Source: JAXGYX01 sp040772065 (GTDB lineage Bacteria; Bacillota; Clostridia; Saccharofermentanales; Fastidiosipilaceae). Taken from it: DNA of 64,000 nucleotides. Made by a program: the position numbers and the translations under genes. The notes under the pieces were generated by a model. The model was not told the origin of the DNA. It ran no database searches and saw nothing but the letters and a program-made list of their open reading frames with translations. Within the stretch, counting starts at the first letter, position 1. Every line of letters begins with the position of its first letter. The DNA lies in assembly GCA_040772065.1 (NCBI GenBank), contig JAXGYX010000001.1, positions 1,736,001 through 1,800,000 on the forward strand. Direction: 5' to 3'. Shown here piece after piece: positions 1 to 8,698 of the stretch.

Positions 1-38
1 GGTCCAGACCATGATCTCTTTATTTTTCAATGGGTTAA

Positions 39-611
39 TCAAAACAGCTCACCCCCTTCATCCATTTCCTGCAAGGCAAACAACACTCTGGCAGATTTCC
101 CTTGAGGGAGTTCTACATTGTGCTTGGAGTCCCAAGCCGCACTGTAAGAATAAAAGCCTTCTTTTTGAAAGGGCTGTCCATTTTTTGTTGTGCTTCTCTC
201 CGATGCGGAGAAACTTAGCTCGTCATCCTTTTGAAGGGCATCCGGGAAATAGGCTCTTTGTCCGCCTGCCGCTTGCGAAATGGTTATGCCTTCCATATCC
301 GATTTTGGATAAAGCTTCAGATCAAGACCTGTTGAGGTCTTTCCTAGATTAAAAAGAATCAGCGTTTCCTCCCCACGGACGATGCCGTTATACCAGACAG
401 GTTCTTTTATAGTTTCACCCTCACGCTCTTTTTGAAGCATGGTTTCCGTATGCGGATGAAAGCCCGTCACCCGATCGCCCTCCTGCAGCATGAGGTCTGT
501 GATCCAAACGGTGCCTGACATATCTGTTAAAAGCGGCTTTATCGTCACCGAAACAACCCGCTCATCTTCTTTTTTATTGATGGTCTCAGAAAGCCTATAA
601 AACTTCTTCAT
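39..611 (-). CDS. Phage tail-associated protein (putative receptor-binding or tail fibre component)
   Basis: Function is inferred from position: it is the last complete gene of the minus-strand tail module, downstream of the tail endopeptidase/receptor protein. I chose the ATG at 611 (MKKFYRL) rather than an upstream start, since it lies 4 bases after the stop of the previous gene. The 190-residue product has no membrane segment. Residues about 30-60 contain a stretch (TDLMLQEGDRVTGFHPH) closely resembling one in the preceding 65-aa protein (TDILLQGGSAATGWVPHP), so the two adjacent genes share a small domain. The C-terminal half is rich in Ser, Gly and aromatic residues, compatible with a beta-structured tail tip protein. 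No catalytic motif was recognised. Confidence 0.6.
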   Translation of the reverse strand: MKKFYRLSETINKKEDERVVSVTIKPLLTDMSGTVWITDLMLQEGDRVTGFHPHTETMLQKEREGETIKEPVWYNGIVRGEETLILFNLGKTSTGLDLKLYPKSDMEGITISQAAGGQRAYFPDALQKDDELSFSASERSTTKNGQPFQKEGFYSYSAAWDSKHNVELPQGKSARVLFALQEMDEGGELF

Positions 612-615
612 AGCA

Positions 616-813
616 TCACCCGTCCAGAGAATAACGAATCTCAGAAGGATGCGGCACCCAGCCTGTAGCGGCAGATCCACCTTGCAGGAGAATGTCCGTC
701 ACTAATATCCTCCCGGTGCAGTTGGAGATAAAGATGCGCACCGTGATGGATTTCAGCCGTGACATGTAGCCTTTAGGCGCAACAGTATCTTTCACTTTTC
801 TAAAATACGCCAT
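616..813 (-). CDS. Small phage tail protein
   Basis: A 65-residue protein lying 14 bases after the stop of the large tail protein and just before the 190-aa tail protein, so it is part of the tail-tip operon. An AGGAGGGATGCAGAG ribosome site precedes the ATG. Its second half (GRILVTDILLQGG, then TGWVPHPSEI) parallels the N-terminal part of the next gene, suggesting a duplicated structural module. It is too short for a fibre by itself; a tail-tip adaptor or a split fragment of a longer fibre are both possible. No family name can be given with certainty. Confidence 0.55.
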   Translation of the reverse strand: MAYFRKVKDTVAPKGYMSRLKSITVRIFISNCTGRILVTDILLQGGSAATGWVPHPSEIRYSLDG

Positions 814-827
814 CTCTGCATCCCTCC

Positions 828-3350
828 TTAGTAAAGGTCAATAAATCGTGTCTCGACAGTCCCGTCCTCATACTCTATTTCCACTTCCACACCAACCTGG
901 GAATTATCCGAGAGTTTTTCCAGATTTTCCGAAGCGATGGCAAGAGAAAGCGTGTAGCTTTGCCTGTTTGACGGATAGACGGTCTGCGCCATTGATTTAG
1001 TAAGGCCTGCTGCACCTTCTGCCTTGAAAGCAGCAGTACCCGTACCGCCTGTCTCTGCCACTGCTTCAAATCCGGAGTTCAGCCAATACGCCATGCCGTC
1101 GTCCGCTCTCGAGTTTTTAAGATGGTTAAAAGGCACCATGTCACTGATGTTTCCTCCTCCGAAAGCACCTGCTCCTTCCAAGGTGTCCGCTATGGTTTCC
1201 AGCCTTTCAACGGAGGAACCGAGATTTTTCAAAGTCGTAGAAAGCTCCAACACCGTATCCCAAGGTTCCTGCAGGTTATATTCTCTCCTCACAATCCTTG
1301 TCGTAACAGAAATCCCCAGCTCCTTGTCTTCCACAAGCACATAGTCTCCCAGTGACCAGGCTTCATGTGAAAAGCCCGTAAGGACAGATAAGTCCATCGC
1401 ATGGAGGACATAAGAGATTTTCGGTTTGGCATACTGACTAAGCCGCATCGCAGTGAATTCTTTCATCTGGTAGGGATTAGTAAAGGAAGAACAGTCAAGT
1501 GTGGAGATGCGTACATCATTCGAGTAGGAAAAATCCTCCAAATAAGGCTTTCCATTGTTGATGTCGGAGAAAGTCATGCCATCTGCTCCTATCGCATATA
1601 GGCGCGTTATTAGATTTCTCGTATCGACCACCCGTTCAATGCTCTTCATGTTCTTCTTATAGGCAAAGAGCGCACCGCTGTCCCTGCCGCTCACCGTGTA
1701 GAGATGAACGAGCCTGTTGGGACAGTCAAAGACCAGGTCTCCACCGTGAAGGCTTGCGACAGCGCGAAGGATGGAGAGGGCGTTTTTCTCTGAAGAAACC
1801 CAAGTACGCTTTGTCTTGACATTCACCGTACCCACACTCCAGTCCGTACCCTCAAGGGCATAGGCCATCGCTGTTTCCGCCGTCTCCGCATCAAAGCTTT
1901 TTTCTTCTTTTCGGACACTGAATGTCAGATCATAAAACTCCGCTTCGGCATAGACTTCCGTCACAGTATTTCCTGTAGAATCCTTGATATCATTGATGGT
2001 GCGAATTTTATAAATGTCGTCTACGATCTGAATCTTCTTCTCGTTTTCTAAGTAGCTACGCTTTTGATCCCTAAAAGGCAGTTTAAAGTGCAGAGTATCT
2101 TCACCATTCACTTCACTAATAACAACAATGTCGTAAGCATTTTCTAAGACTGCTTCCCAAGCTCCAGCAGCTGTTAAAAGCACCGGCCGGGCATAGCCCA
2201 TCTTTTCATAAGGTGCTTTCGGAATATCGTAGATCCGGATATCGACAAGCTTGGGTGTCTTTGTCTGGTCTGTTGTAGCAAGAGTAATGCGAAAGCGGAT
2301 GTAATCAGCTGAGGTTTCGATTTTTCCGTCTTCTGGAAGAGCTGTCCAAGCACTCCATGTATTTAAATCGGAGCTTGTCCTATACTCCACTAAGGAGATA
2401 TCTGTCACTCCTGCTTCGTATTCCTTCGTAATAGCAATCCTGCCCGTGCCGGAAAGGGACAGGGGCTTTGCCTTTGTCAACAGTTCCCCTGATAAAGGAT
2501 ATGAACCTTCCGTTTTCTTTAAAAGTACTTTGCCGGGTTCAGACAAGGCATCCACAGAGGATACCTTGTCTCCGCCGTTTGCAAAATAGGAGGAGCGAAA
2601 CAGTTCTTCCAAATCATCCATCGTAAGCTCTGAATCGGTATCCAAAAACCAATCGTCAAAACCGCCTGCATACCAGTAGCTTCCGGCGTGCATACCAAGG
2701 ACAATATCGGCTTTTGAGGAGCGGTTCAGCTCGCCTGTAAAGGAATATACCGCTGATATCCAGCACTTGCCGTCCGACCTGTCACCTATGATGTACTGCG
2801 CCGTCTTGGCGTTTGGCCGTATGAGACAAGCGATAAAGTAAACTCCTCCATTCACGAAAGAAAAAGAGGGAGAAGTCGTCCTGTCCAAGATGAGTGATCC
2901 CGATTCGTTATAGAGCATAATGCGGGGTCTTCCCTGAAAGAAGGAAAGATAAAAGATCGGATGTCCGGGACCGGATCGGGTGTTAAAGAGCGGACAGTAC
3001 GTGTTCCCAATGGAGTAGATCGTAGGCTTAATCCAACCACCAACCAGAATTGTATCGCCTATGTTCTGAAAGATGCTGCCGTCGTTTGAGACTTTCAGAT
3101 AGCTCTTTTCCGTTCCCGGATCATGTAGGTTTATCTGCACATAGTTGCCCATAGCCCCCGCTCGAAGTCCCGCTGTTGTACCGGCCCGATTAATGACTTC
3201 CATTTTGCGATTGTTTTCAGAGGAATCTAAAAGATAACCCTGATCATCGATATCATTTTCGTTAAAACGCCAAAGACCGGACTTTGCAAACTCAAGAGGA
3301 AACTCGCCTGTGAAATCCTCCTGTGTTTGGATATGTATTTTAAGAGCCAT
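828..3350 (-). CDS. Phage tail-associated protein (Tal/minor structural type) with N-terminal LamG-like domain
   Basis: An 840-residue tail-tip protein, by gene order the tail-associated lysin or receptor-binding protein that follows Dit in siphoviruses. Residues about 20-250 resemble a concanavalin A/LamG-like sugar-binding fold (GGWIKPT, FQGRPRIMLYNESGS, GGFDDWFLD). Residues about 385-745 match the phage minor structural (prophage endopeptidase tail) family in style (ENAYDIVVISEVNGEDTL, RREYNLQEPWD). The C-terminal 90 residues look like another beta-sandwich. No clear peptidase catalytic motif was seen, so enzymatic activity is not claimed. GGAGG lies 9 bases before the ATG. The N-terminal position of the LamG-like domain is unusual, since accessory binding domains more often follow the Tal core. 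Confidence 0.78.
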   Translation of the reverse strand: MALKIHIQTQEDFTGEFPLEFAKSGLWRFNENDIDDQGYLLDSSENNRKMEVINRAGTTAGLRAGAMGNYVQINLHDPGTEKSYLKVSNDGSIFQNIGDTILVGGWIKPTIYSIGNTYCPLFNTRSGPGHPIFYLSFFQGRPRIMLYNESGSLILDRTTSPSFSFVNGGVYFIACLIRPNAKTAQYIIGDRSDGKCWISAVYSFTGELNRSSKADIVLGMHAGSYWYAGGFDDWFLDTDSELTMDDLEELFRSSYFANGGDKVSSVDALSEPGKVLLKKTEGSYPLSGELLTKAKPLSLSGTGRIAITKEYEAGVTDISLVEYRTSSDLNTWSAWTALPEDGKIETSADYIRFRITLATTDQTKTPKLVDIRIYDIPKAPYEKMGYARPVLLTAAGAWEAVLENAYDIVVISEVNGEDTLHFKLPFRDQKRSYLENEKKIQIVDDIYKIRTINDIKDSTGNTVTEVYAEAEFYDLTFSVRKEEKSFDAETAETAMAYALEGTDWSVGTVNVKTKRTWVSSEKNALSILRAVASLHGGDLVFDCPNRLVHLYTVSGRDSGALFAYKKNMKSIERVVDTRNLITRLYAIGADGMTFSDINNGKPYLEDFSYSNDVRISTLDCSSFTNPYQMKEFTAMRLSQYAKPKISYVLHAMDLSVLTGFSHEAWSLGDYVLVEDKELGISVTTRIVRREYNLQEPWDTVLELSTTLKNLGSSVERLETIADTLEGAGAFGGGNISDMVPFNHLKNSRADDGMAYWLNSGFEAVAETGGTGTAAFKAEGAAGLTKSMAQTVYPSNRQSYTLSLAIASENLEKLSDNSQVGVEVEIEYEDGTVETRFIDLY

Positions 3351-3356
3351 GCTTCA

Positions 3357-4139
3357 TCACCTCCAGCGGCTTCTTGCCTTTATTTCAAGTTCTGAAAATG
3401 TCCCGTTTACTGCTTCAATCAGGATGCTGTTTTCTCCGACAGCAAGCTCCGGGAAGTTCAGCTCCTGCAAGTAAGGCAGGGCGTTTCTCAGTACAAAGCC
3501 GTTTCCATCCTCCACATAGGCCGTCATTTTCTCTGTATCGATGGCAAGTATCTCTCCTGTAGAAAGCTCAGCGTTTACAATCTTCATCTCTATGCCACCC
3601 ACGGAAATGGAGATATAATTTTCCGCACCCTTCGTCAGACTTCCTTTTAGATAATAAACAGGTCTCGATTCGATGTTTCCAAAGCTTCGTGTTACTGCGG
3701 ATTGCCCTGTCGTCATAATAGTAAAGACCTCATCTTCCAAAGCATATGCAAAGGGATCAGGACAATAGAAAGAGAGTTCAAACACGCCTGCAGCCCGGAT
3801 AATCCGTTCACAGTCCACTTTGTCTTTTAATCTGGCCATGAAATAGCGATCCGGCACATCATCAAATATCAACTGCTTTAAGCCGTTCACAGGAGAAAGC
3901 CAAAGAGCAATCCCGTCCAAGGTTTCCACCAAGTCTGAAAAACGCAGTTTAGGAAAAATAGAGCAGGAAACAGGGATCTCCCTTGCATCCATATCTGCTC
4001 CAAAGTCCGCCACACCATATTTTCCGGGAATAGCGGCGGAGTAGTTCCTAAGTGTGCCCGATACCTGCCATGAGGTAAGCCTTGCTTTCACACCCATATC
4101 TTTTGATGAAACGTCGTCATAGATAAATCCCACAATCAT
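3357..4139 (-). CDS. Distal tail protein (Dit family)
   Basis: A 260-aa protein between the tape measure and the tail-tip protein, the standard place for Dit, the hub that joins the tail tube to the baseplate. Typical features are the N-terminal beta-rich region (VGFIYDDVSSKDMGVK), the central PDPFAYA stretch seen in phage tail family proteins, and a C-terminal galectin-like region ending in a basic tail. The ATG at 4139 is preferred over the in-frame GTG three bases upstream because the AAGGA site gives better spacing to the ATG. The start lies 11 bases from the tape-measure stop, consistent with one transcript. Confidence 0.85.
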   Translation of the reverse strand: MIVGFIYDDVSSKDMGVKARLTSWQVSGTLRNYSAAIPGKYGVADFGADMDAREIPVSCSIFPKLRFSDLVETLDGIALWLSPVNGLKQLIFDDVPDRYFMARLKDKVDCERIIRAAGVFELSFYCPDPFAYALEDEVFTIMTTGQSAVTRSFGNIESRPVYYLKGSLTKGAENYISISVGGIEMKIVNAELSTGEILAIDTEKMTAYVEDGNGFVLRNALPYLQELNFPELAVGENSILIEAVNGTFSELEIKARSRWR

Positions 4140-4150
4140 CACCTCTTCCT

Positions 4151-6661
4151 TTAAGCCGGCGAGAAGCGGCCTTGTGCTCTTGAACCCGCTTCGATGAGGT
4201 TATACAGCTCCTGCGAAACTTTCCGGATATCGTCCTCGCTTCTGACAAACATCTGCTCAATGTGTATAAGCGGCATTCTTTGTTCAGAGAAAGCGCTTGT
4301 ATCGCCTGCGGGAAGAACAGTACTCTTGGCATTTAAGTGAAAGTCTGTGGGGATTGCTGTTTCCATGCCTTCACCCAAGCTATTCATCACATCGCCTATG
4401 TCACGGACAAGCCGTTCACTAGCCGACACAGCTTCATCACCGGATGTTTCAATTGAACCTGCCAGACCCTTAACCAGCATCTCACCAATCCAGGCCATTT
4501 CCTTGGACGGCGAGGAGATGCCGAAGAAGTTCTTGATCCCGTCCCAGATACCGGAAATCCAACCCGTCACCTTATCCCAGAGCCAAGAAGCAAGGCTCTT
4601 GATTCCTTGCCAGAGGCCTTTGACGATGTTGCCGCCGACTTCCACAATCTTGTACATTAATGAGCCGAAGGCTTGGACAATCCCTGTAACAATCTGCGGC
4701 ACAGCCTTGACGATCTCAACAATAATGGTCGGTAGATTTTTAATGAGAGCAACAAAGAGTTCAACACCAGCCATAATGATTTTGTCGATATTTCCGGCAA
4801 AGGCGTTCACAATGGCAGCTATAATCTGAGGGATCGCTTTGACAATGGTCGTAATAATCTGGGGCAGTGCCCGTATGAGGGCCACCAAAAGATCAATTCC
4901 CGCTTGAATGATCTGTGGGATTGAACCGAGTATCGCCGTGATCAAGGCATCGATAATCTGCGGAATCGCCGTCACTATCTGCTCAATAATGTCAGGCAAG
5001 GCCTCAATCAGTGCCGTCAAAAGCTCAATGCCTGTCTCAATAATTTGCGGAATTGCCCCTAACAGGAAACTGATAATTGCTTCAATAATCTGAGGGAGGG
5101 CTTCTATCAGCACAGGGATGGCCGTAATCAGACCCTCAGCAAGCCCCATGATCAACTGTAAAGCCGCATCAAGGAGCAAGGGCAGATTCTCGATTAAGCC
5201 CTGAACAATCGTCACAATCGCCTGTACAGCGGCAGGAATCAAAGTCGGCAGGGCAAGGCCGATCCCTTCCACCAGAGCCGTGACCAGCGTCGTTGCCGCT
5301 TCTACTAAGAGCGGCAGGTTTTCAATCAGAGCCGTCACAATCGTCATAAGGGCTTCCACCGCAAAGGGGATCAGCTCAGGCAAAAGAGACAGGAGTGTTT
5401 CCAAAACCTGCGTAAATAGCGATGTTGCTGTTTCAAGAAGTGTCGGCAGAAGCTCGCCGATGGCTTCAATAATGCCGCCCACAGCAATAGGGATTGCCGT
5501 GATGACATTTTCCAAAACAGGAACGATGTTTTCTACAACAGCGCCAAAGGCATCAACAACATTTGCCGTCAGGTTCGTCATATCGGCATTGGCGTTTCCC
5601 AAGCCGCCGACAAAGGAATGAACGGATGCCTGCAATAGACCTAGTGCACCCGTTACTGTTTCGGTCGATTCCCTGGCAAAGTTTCCAGCATACTGCTCCG
5701 TGTTCTCAAAGAACATCTGCATGGCCATCTCGGCTTTTTCCGCCTGTGTCGCTTTAGCCCAGGTAAAGTCCAGACCTTTTGCCAGTGCGTAGGCCTCGAT
5801 GTTGGTCGCATTCATCGCCACACCGAGGTTATCCATCATGGTAAAGTTGCCCTTGGCCGCTCCTGCTACGGAGTCTAGAGCCATCTGCATGTCAATTCCC
5901 ATGACGGATGCCATGTCGGCCGCTCTTTGCATAGCCTTTTCGGTCAATTCCAGGCTCTTTTGCTGTTCGATGCCGGAGCCTTGAAAAAGAGCGCCCATGA
6001 CGTTTGCCGTTGCCAGATACTGACTTTGCGAAACGCCCATGTTCTTATATGCATCTTCACCGGTCTTTTGAATGGACGCGGCATACTTTCCAAACACGGC
6101 TTCCGATCCGCCGAGGTTTTGTTCCAGCTCACCGAACTCTTTCACGACTTCTTTTCCGAGCTTGATAGCCGCAGCTCCGGCGGCTACAGCGACTGTCCCC
6201 ATCGCTGCTCCGACACCTTTTAATACCGAACCGAGCTTTTTGAACTTACCTTCGGAAGATTCTGCAGCCTTGCCAGATTCTTGCAGTTCATCACCCAACT
6301 CATCAGCACTTTCCGCCGACTCGTCGAGTTCTCGCTCCATATCGTTTAAGGCGGCTTCCGCTTCGTTCAGTTTTATCCGCCAGTTATCGGTTCTGCGGTC
6401 ATTTTCTCCGAAGGAGGTGGCTGCATTCTCAAGTGCGGCTTTTAAGGTATTGATTTTGTCCTTTTGCGCATCAATCTCTTTATTCAAAAGCCGCTGTTTT
6501 GCTGCAGAGCCTTCCAAAGACTGGTCGTTCTTTCCGAATTGCGACTCAACAAGCTTCATCTCCGAGCCGAGGACTCGAAACGAGCGATTGATGTCGGCGA
6601 GGGCTTTTTTAAACTCCCGTTCGCCTTCAAGACCAATCTTTAAACCGAATTTATCTGCCAT
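4151..6661 (-). CDS. Tail tape measure protein
   Basis: An 836-aa protein that sets tail length and is ejected with DNA. The N-terminal 150 residues are charged and predicted coiled-coil (LEGEREFKKALADINRSF, repeated E/K/L heptads). Residues about 390-690 form a long hydrophobic repetitive region with units of about 33-37 residues built around ALPQII, AIPQII and LLTALI motifs. A C-terminal amphipathic end (WDGIKNFFGISSPSKEMAWIG) is a common signature of tape-measure proteins in Gram-positive phages. The gene is preceded by AAGGAGGTGGCATAG. The repeats are seen at protein level and are divergent at DNA level. No lytic domain is visible. Confidence 0.95.
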   Translation of the reverse strand: MADKFGLKIGLEGEREFKKALADINRSFRVLGSEMKLVESQFGKNDQSLEGSAAKQRLLNKEIDAQKDKINTLKAALENAATSFGENDRRTDNWRIKLNEAEAALNDMERELDESAESADELGDELQESGKAAESSEGKFKKLGSVLKGVGAAMGTVAVAAGAAAIKLGKEVVKEFGELEQNLGGSEAVFGKYAASIQKTGEDAYKNMGVSQSQYLATANVMGALFQGSGIEQQKSLELTEKAMQRAADMASVMGIDMQMALDSVAGAAKGNFTMMDNLGVAMNATNIEAYALAKGLDFTWAKATQAEKAEMAMQMFFENTEQYAGNFARESTETVTGALGLLQASVHSFVGGLGNANADMTNLTANVVDAFGAVVENIVPVLENVITAIPIAVGGIIEAIGELLPTLLETATSLFTQVLETLLSLLPELIPFAVEALMTIVTALIENLPLLVEAATTLVTALVEGIGLALPTLIPAAVQAIVTIVQGLIENLPLLLDAALQLIMGLAEGLITAIPVLIEALPQIIEAIISFLLGAIPQIIETGIELLTALIEALPDIIEQIVTAIPQIIDALITAILGSIPQIIQAGIDLLVALIRALPQIITTIVKAIPQIIAAIVNAFAGNIDKIIMAGVELFVALIKNLPTIIVEIVKAVPQIVTGIVQAFGSLMYKIVEVGGNIVKGLWQGIKSLASWLWDKVTGWISGIWDGIKNFFGISSPSKEMAWIGEMLVKGLAGSIETSGDEAVSASERLVRDIGDVMNSLGEGMETAIPTDFHLNAKSTVLPAGDTSAFSEQRMPLIHIEQMFVRSEDDIRKVSQELYNLIEAGSRAQGRFSPA

Positions 6662-6743
6662 CTATGCCACCTCCTTCCCGAAAAAGAGCAAGAAAAAAGC
6701 ACCTTCCCTCGGGGTAGATGCCGTCCTGCACAGTGAATACTTT

Positions 6744-7315
6744 TTAAATCCCGCTTGGGATCACCTCATCAATGGAAAACTCTCGCTTGGGCCTTGCTAT
6801 TCCTTCATATTGTCTATGGCATTCCATTAGGTCTAAGAGCAAAGAAAAGGGCATGAGCCAGACCTCATCCTGCGACAAGTGAAGCCAGCTCAGCCCGAAA
6901 TATAAAAGCCTGGTAAATAACTCTCCGTCACTTACCCGGCCACTGCGTTTTTTGAGTCAGTCTCACTTTCGATGTTCCGTTTGGTCGCCTTTAAAAGTGC
7001 GTCCGTAATGGCGTCCTTGTATTCCGCCAAATCCATCGGAGAAGTCAAAAGCTCCACTTCCTCTTCGGTTAAAAGCTCTTGTTTATCATCCTTATGTTTT
7101 AAGTTGTGAATTAAGATCGGCTGGTTCGCAAGAAGTGTAATCAGCCAAATGATCTCACCCAGAGCCATCTCAAAGTTCTCCGCTTTCATGAGCTTGTCGC
7201 CGAGATTTTCAAGACCGCCATAGCGCCCGGCGATTTCCTTGGTCGCTTTAGTCGTTAAGAGAAGCTCATATTCTTTCTCGCCGACTTTAATCTTCGTCAT
7301 ATATTCTTGATACAT
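6744..7315 (-). CDS. Tail assembly chaperone, frameshifted long form (G-T type)
   Basis: The zero-frame chaperone ends at 6932, but a second open frame, shifted by -1, overlaps its end and continues to a TAA at 6744-6746. The join is explained by a slippery heptamer A AAA AAC at 6953-6947. After the shift the reading continues as RSGRVSDGELFTR and a 67-residue extension with Trp-rich and acidic stretches (FGLSWLHLS, WLMPFSLLLDL, PKREFSIDEVIPSGI). Programmed -1 frameshifting in the gene just before the tape measure is a well-known property of siphovirus tail chaperones. The long product would bind both tape measure and tube protein. Frameshifting itself is inferred. Confidence 0.82.
6932..7315 (-). 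CDS. Tail assembly chaperone, short form
   Basis: A 127-aa soluble protein between the major tail protein and the tape measure, the canonical place of the tail assembly chaperone that keeps the tape measure soluble and recruits tube subunits. The sequence starts with a small beta-rich part (MTKIKVGEKEYELLLTTKATKEI) followed by helices and an acidic region. GGAGG sits 7 bases before the chosen ATG at 7315, so the first Met is preferred over Met6. The zero frame ends in DSKNAVAG just after a slippery heptamer, so this is the major, unshifted product. Confidence 0.85.
   Translation of the reverse strand: MYQEYMTKIKVGEKEYELLLTTKATKEIAGRYGGLENLGDKLMKAENFEMALGEIIWLITLLANQPILIHNLKHKDDKQELLTEEEVELLTSPMDLAEYKDAITDALLKATKRNIESETDSKNAVAG
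6947..6953 (-). promoter_or_regulatory. Programmed -1 ribosomal frameshift site (A AAA AAC)
   Basis: On the minus strand the codons TCA AAA AAC GCA contain the X XXY YYZ heptamer A AAA AAC, one of the most efficient bacterial slippery sequences. It lies 4 codons before the zero-frame stop. The -1 frame is open from here for 68 codons including its stop. The position before the tape-measure gene matches known phage frameshift sites. Confidence 0.82.
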
Positions 7316-7327
7316 ACGCCAACCTCC

Positions 7328-7921
7328 TTATGGTGCAACCGGTGTAAAGACTGGTTCATAAACGTTGTCATACCAACCAGTGATGACTTCTTGAGCCACG
7401 CCTGCATCGCCCTCGGTCACTTCCGCCTTCCAAGGATGTCTTCCTTCCGCATCCGGCTTGTTTCGCCGCATGATCGTGCCTTCGATGGTCGGTGTAGAGA
7501 AGGTGATGGAGTCGCCCTTCGTTTCAAGGTTCGTCGCCGGAATTCCGAATTTCACCCGGTAAAGCCAGAAATAACGGTATTTGCCGTTTGATTTCTTTGC
7601 CCTAAATCCGACAGCAACAGGCAGTCCGCCATCCTCCGACGAGGAGATCAGCACATTATTTGTATCAATCACGGCACCTGTTAAATCCGATGCCGCCGTG
7701 CTGCCGATGTCATCTACACCGAGCGACAGTGTTCCACTTTTGAACTCTTTTACAATTTCCGATGCACCGTCATCGGCATAAAGGATCGCTTCGGCAAGTT
7801 CCACCGACAGCTCCGCCGTGATGGCTTTCGCCAGCTGTACGGGCGCATCATAGGTTTCCTCACCGGATGTGTCTTCGGTAATTTTTGCATAATATAATTT
7901 GTCCAGGCCTATCGTTGCCAT
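7328..7921 (-). CDS. Major tail protein (phi13 family)
   Basis: A 197-aa tail tube subunit. The sequence has the typical beginning of the phi13-like family (IGLDKLYYAKITEDTSGEETYD), an alternating beta pattern, and the GFRAKKSNGKYRYFWLYRVKF stretch with a conserved KGDSITFSTPTIEGTI segment near residues 135-150. It sits after a tail-terminator-like gene and before the tail chaperone. AAGGAGG precedes the ATG with normal spacing. Many copies would polymerise around the tape measure to form the tail tube. Confidence 0.88.
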   Translation of the reverse strand: MATIGLDKLYYAKITEDTSGEETYDAPVQLAKAITAELSVELAEAILYADDGASEIVKEFKSGTLSLGVDDIGSTAASDLTGAVIDTNNVLISSSEDGGLPVAVGFRAKKSNGKYRYFWLYRVKFGIPATNLETKGDSITFSTPTIEGTIMRRNKPDAEGRHPWKAEVTEGDAGVAQEVITGWYDNVYEPVFTPVAP

Positions 7922-7934
7922 AGTTCATTCCTCC

Positions 7935-8270
7935 TTATCTGACGTATTCTTTCGCCACGTCCAGGCTGTAATGGTAGTATCCTGTGTCTTCTTCAAGTTC
8001 TAAAAACCTCCGCTCCGTGATGATGAAGTCCTGCTCCAGCAAGATGTCCGTCAACCGTCTTTTCCAAAGAAGATAGTTTTCCTTGCTGAATAGTGAGATG
8101 CGGACTTCCTCCGTCTCCACTAACGGTCTGTTGTCGGCATAGAGCAACAAGTCATCATAAAGCGGTGTAAAGACGAGGTAGGTTTCCGGTGCCTTCTTTT
8201 CAAAAGAAACGGCTCCTGACGGAAGTCCTAACTCTTCTGCTATTCTTTTCAGTTCCGCTAATGCACTCAT
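7935..8270 (-). CDS. Tail terminator-like / head-tail joining protein
   Basis: A 111-aa protein placed between the HK97 gp10-like protein and the major tail protein, the normal place of the tail terminator (tail-completion) protein. The small alpha-beta sequence has many aromatic and charged residues (YLVFTPLYDDLLLYADN, RRFLELEEDTGYYHYS). The start overlaps the stop of the upstream gene by 4 bases (ATGA type), showing tight translational coupling. The assignment is by position and size, not a diagnostic motif. Confidence 0.68.
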   Translation of the reverse strand: MSALAELKRIAEELGLPSGAVSFEKKAPETYLVFTPLYDDLLLYADNRPLVETEEVRISLFSKENYLLWKRRLTDILLEQDFIITERRFLELEEDTGYYHYSLDVAKEYVR

Positions 8271-8698
8271 ATGTCAAGCTCCCTTTTCAGCGTCTCTTCC
8301 ATCGCATGGATAGCAGGCTTTCTTGCCTTTCGTCTGGCGGGCTTCATCCAGGGCTTTGCCTTCTGCCCGGATTTTCCATACTCCAAGACTTGGGCTTTCA
8401 GTGCATTCGGCACGCCCTCACGGTCTTTGGAATCTCCGACACCCACCCGGATATTCCACTCGCCGTTTCTATCCTGCAAGGCCGGTGTAATGCCGAGACT
8501 TCTGACAAGGTCGCCCTTAGAGCGGGAAGGGTACTTGGTATCTTTACCGATCCTGCCTTCAAGGTTTGCCTTCATCTGCGAAAGCACAACCTTGCCGCCG
8601 CTTTGTAAAATCTTAGGGGCTGCCTGGTCAAAGCGGTCGCCGAGCTTTGAGAGTTTGTCCAAAAACTCATCCGGCATCTTGATTTCACACCTAGCCAT
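8267..8698 (-). CDS. HK97 gp10-like head-tail/tail completion protein
   Basis: A basic 143-aa protein. Members of the HK97 gp10 family typically carry an N-terminal helical part followed by a conserved GxP-rich and basic C-terminal part; here the segment VLEYGKSGQKAKPWMKPARRKARK near residues 105-128 matches that family very well (the YGxxxxxxxPWxxPA pattern). It takes part in head-tail connection. It overlaps the preceding connector gene by 8 bases and the next gene by 4 bases, all within the same operon. Confidence 0.85.
   Translation of the reverse strand: MARCEIKMPDEFLDKLSKLGDRFDQAAPKILQSGGKVVLSQMKANLEGRIGKDTKYPSRSKGDLVRSLGITPALQDRNGEWNIRVGVGDSKDREGVPNALKAQVLEYGKSGQKAKPWMKPARRKARKPAIHAMEETLKRELDI

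Noticed and set aside
1..12. Start of a further gene (MVWT) at the window edge
   Set aside because: Only four codons are visible and the upstream sequence has just a weak AAAGAG-like ribosome site; not enough to annotate.
4660..5450. DNA tandem repeat or CRISPR-like array in the tape measure gene
   Set aside because: The periodicity is at protein level (ALPQII-type units); DNA units diverge and there are no spacers.
6072..6830. 252-aa open frame on the plus strand across the tape measure start
   Set aside because: It is antisense to the tape measure gene, rich in Ser and Phe as expected from the reverse of helical coding sequence, has no ribosome site and no family resemblance.
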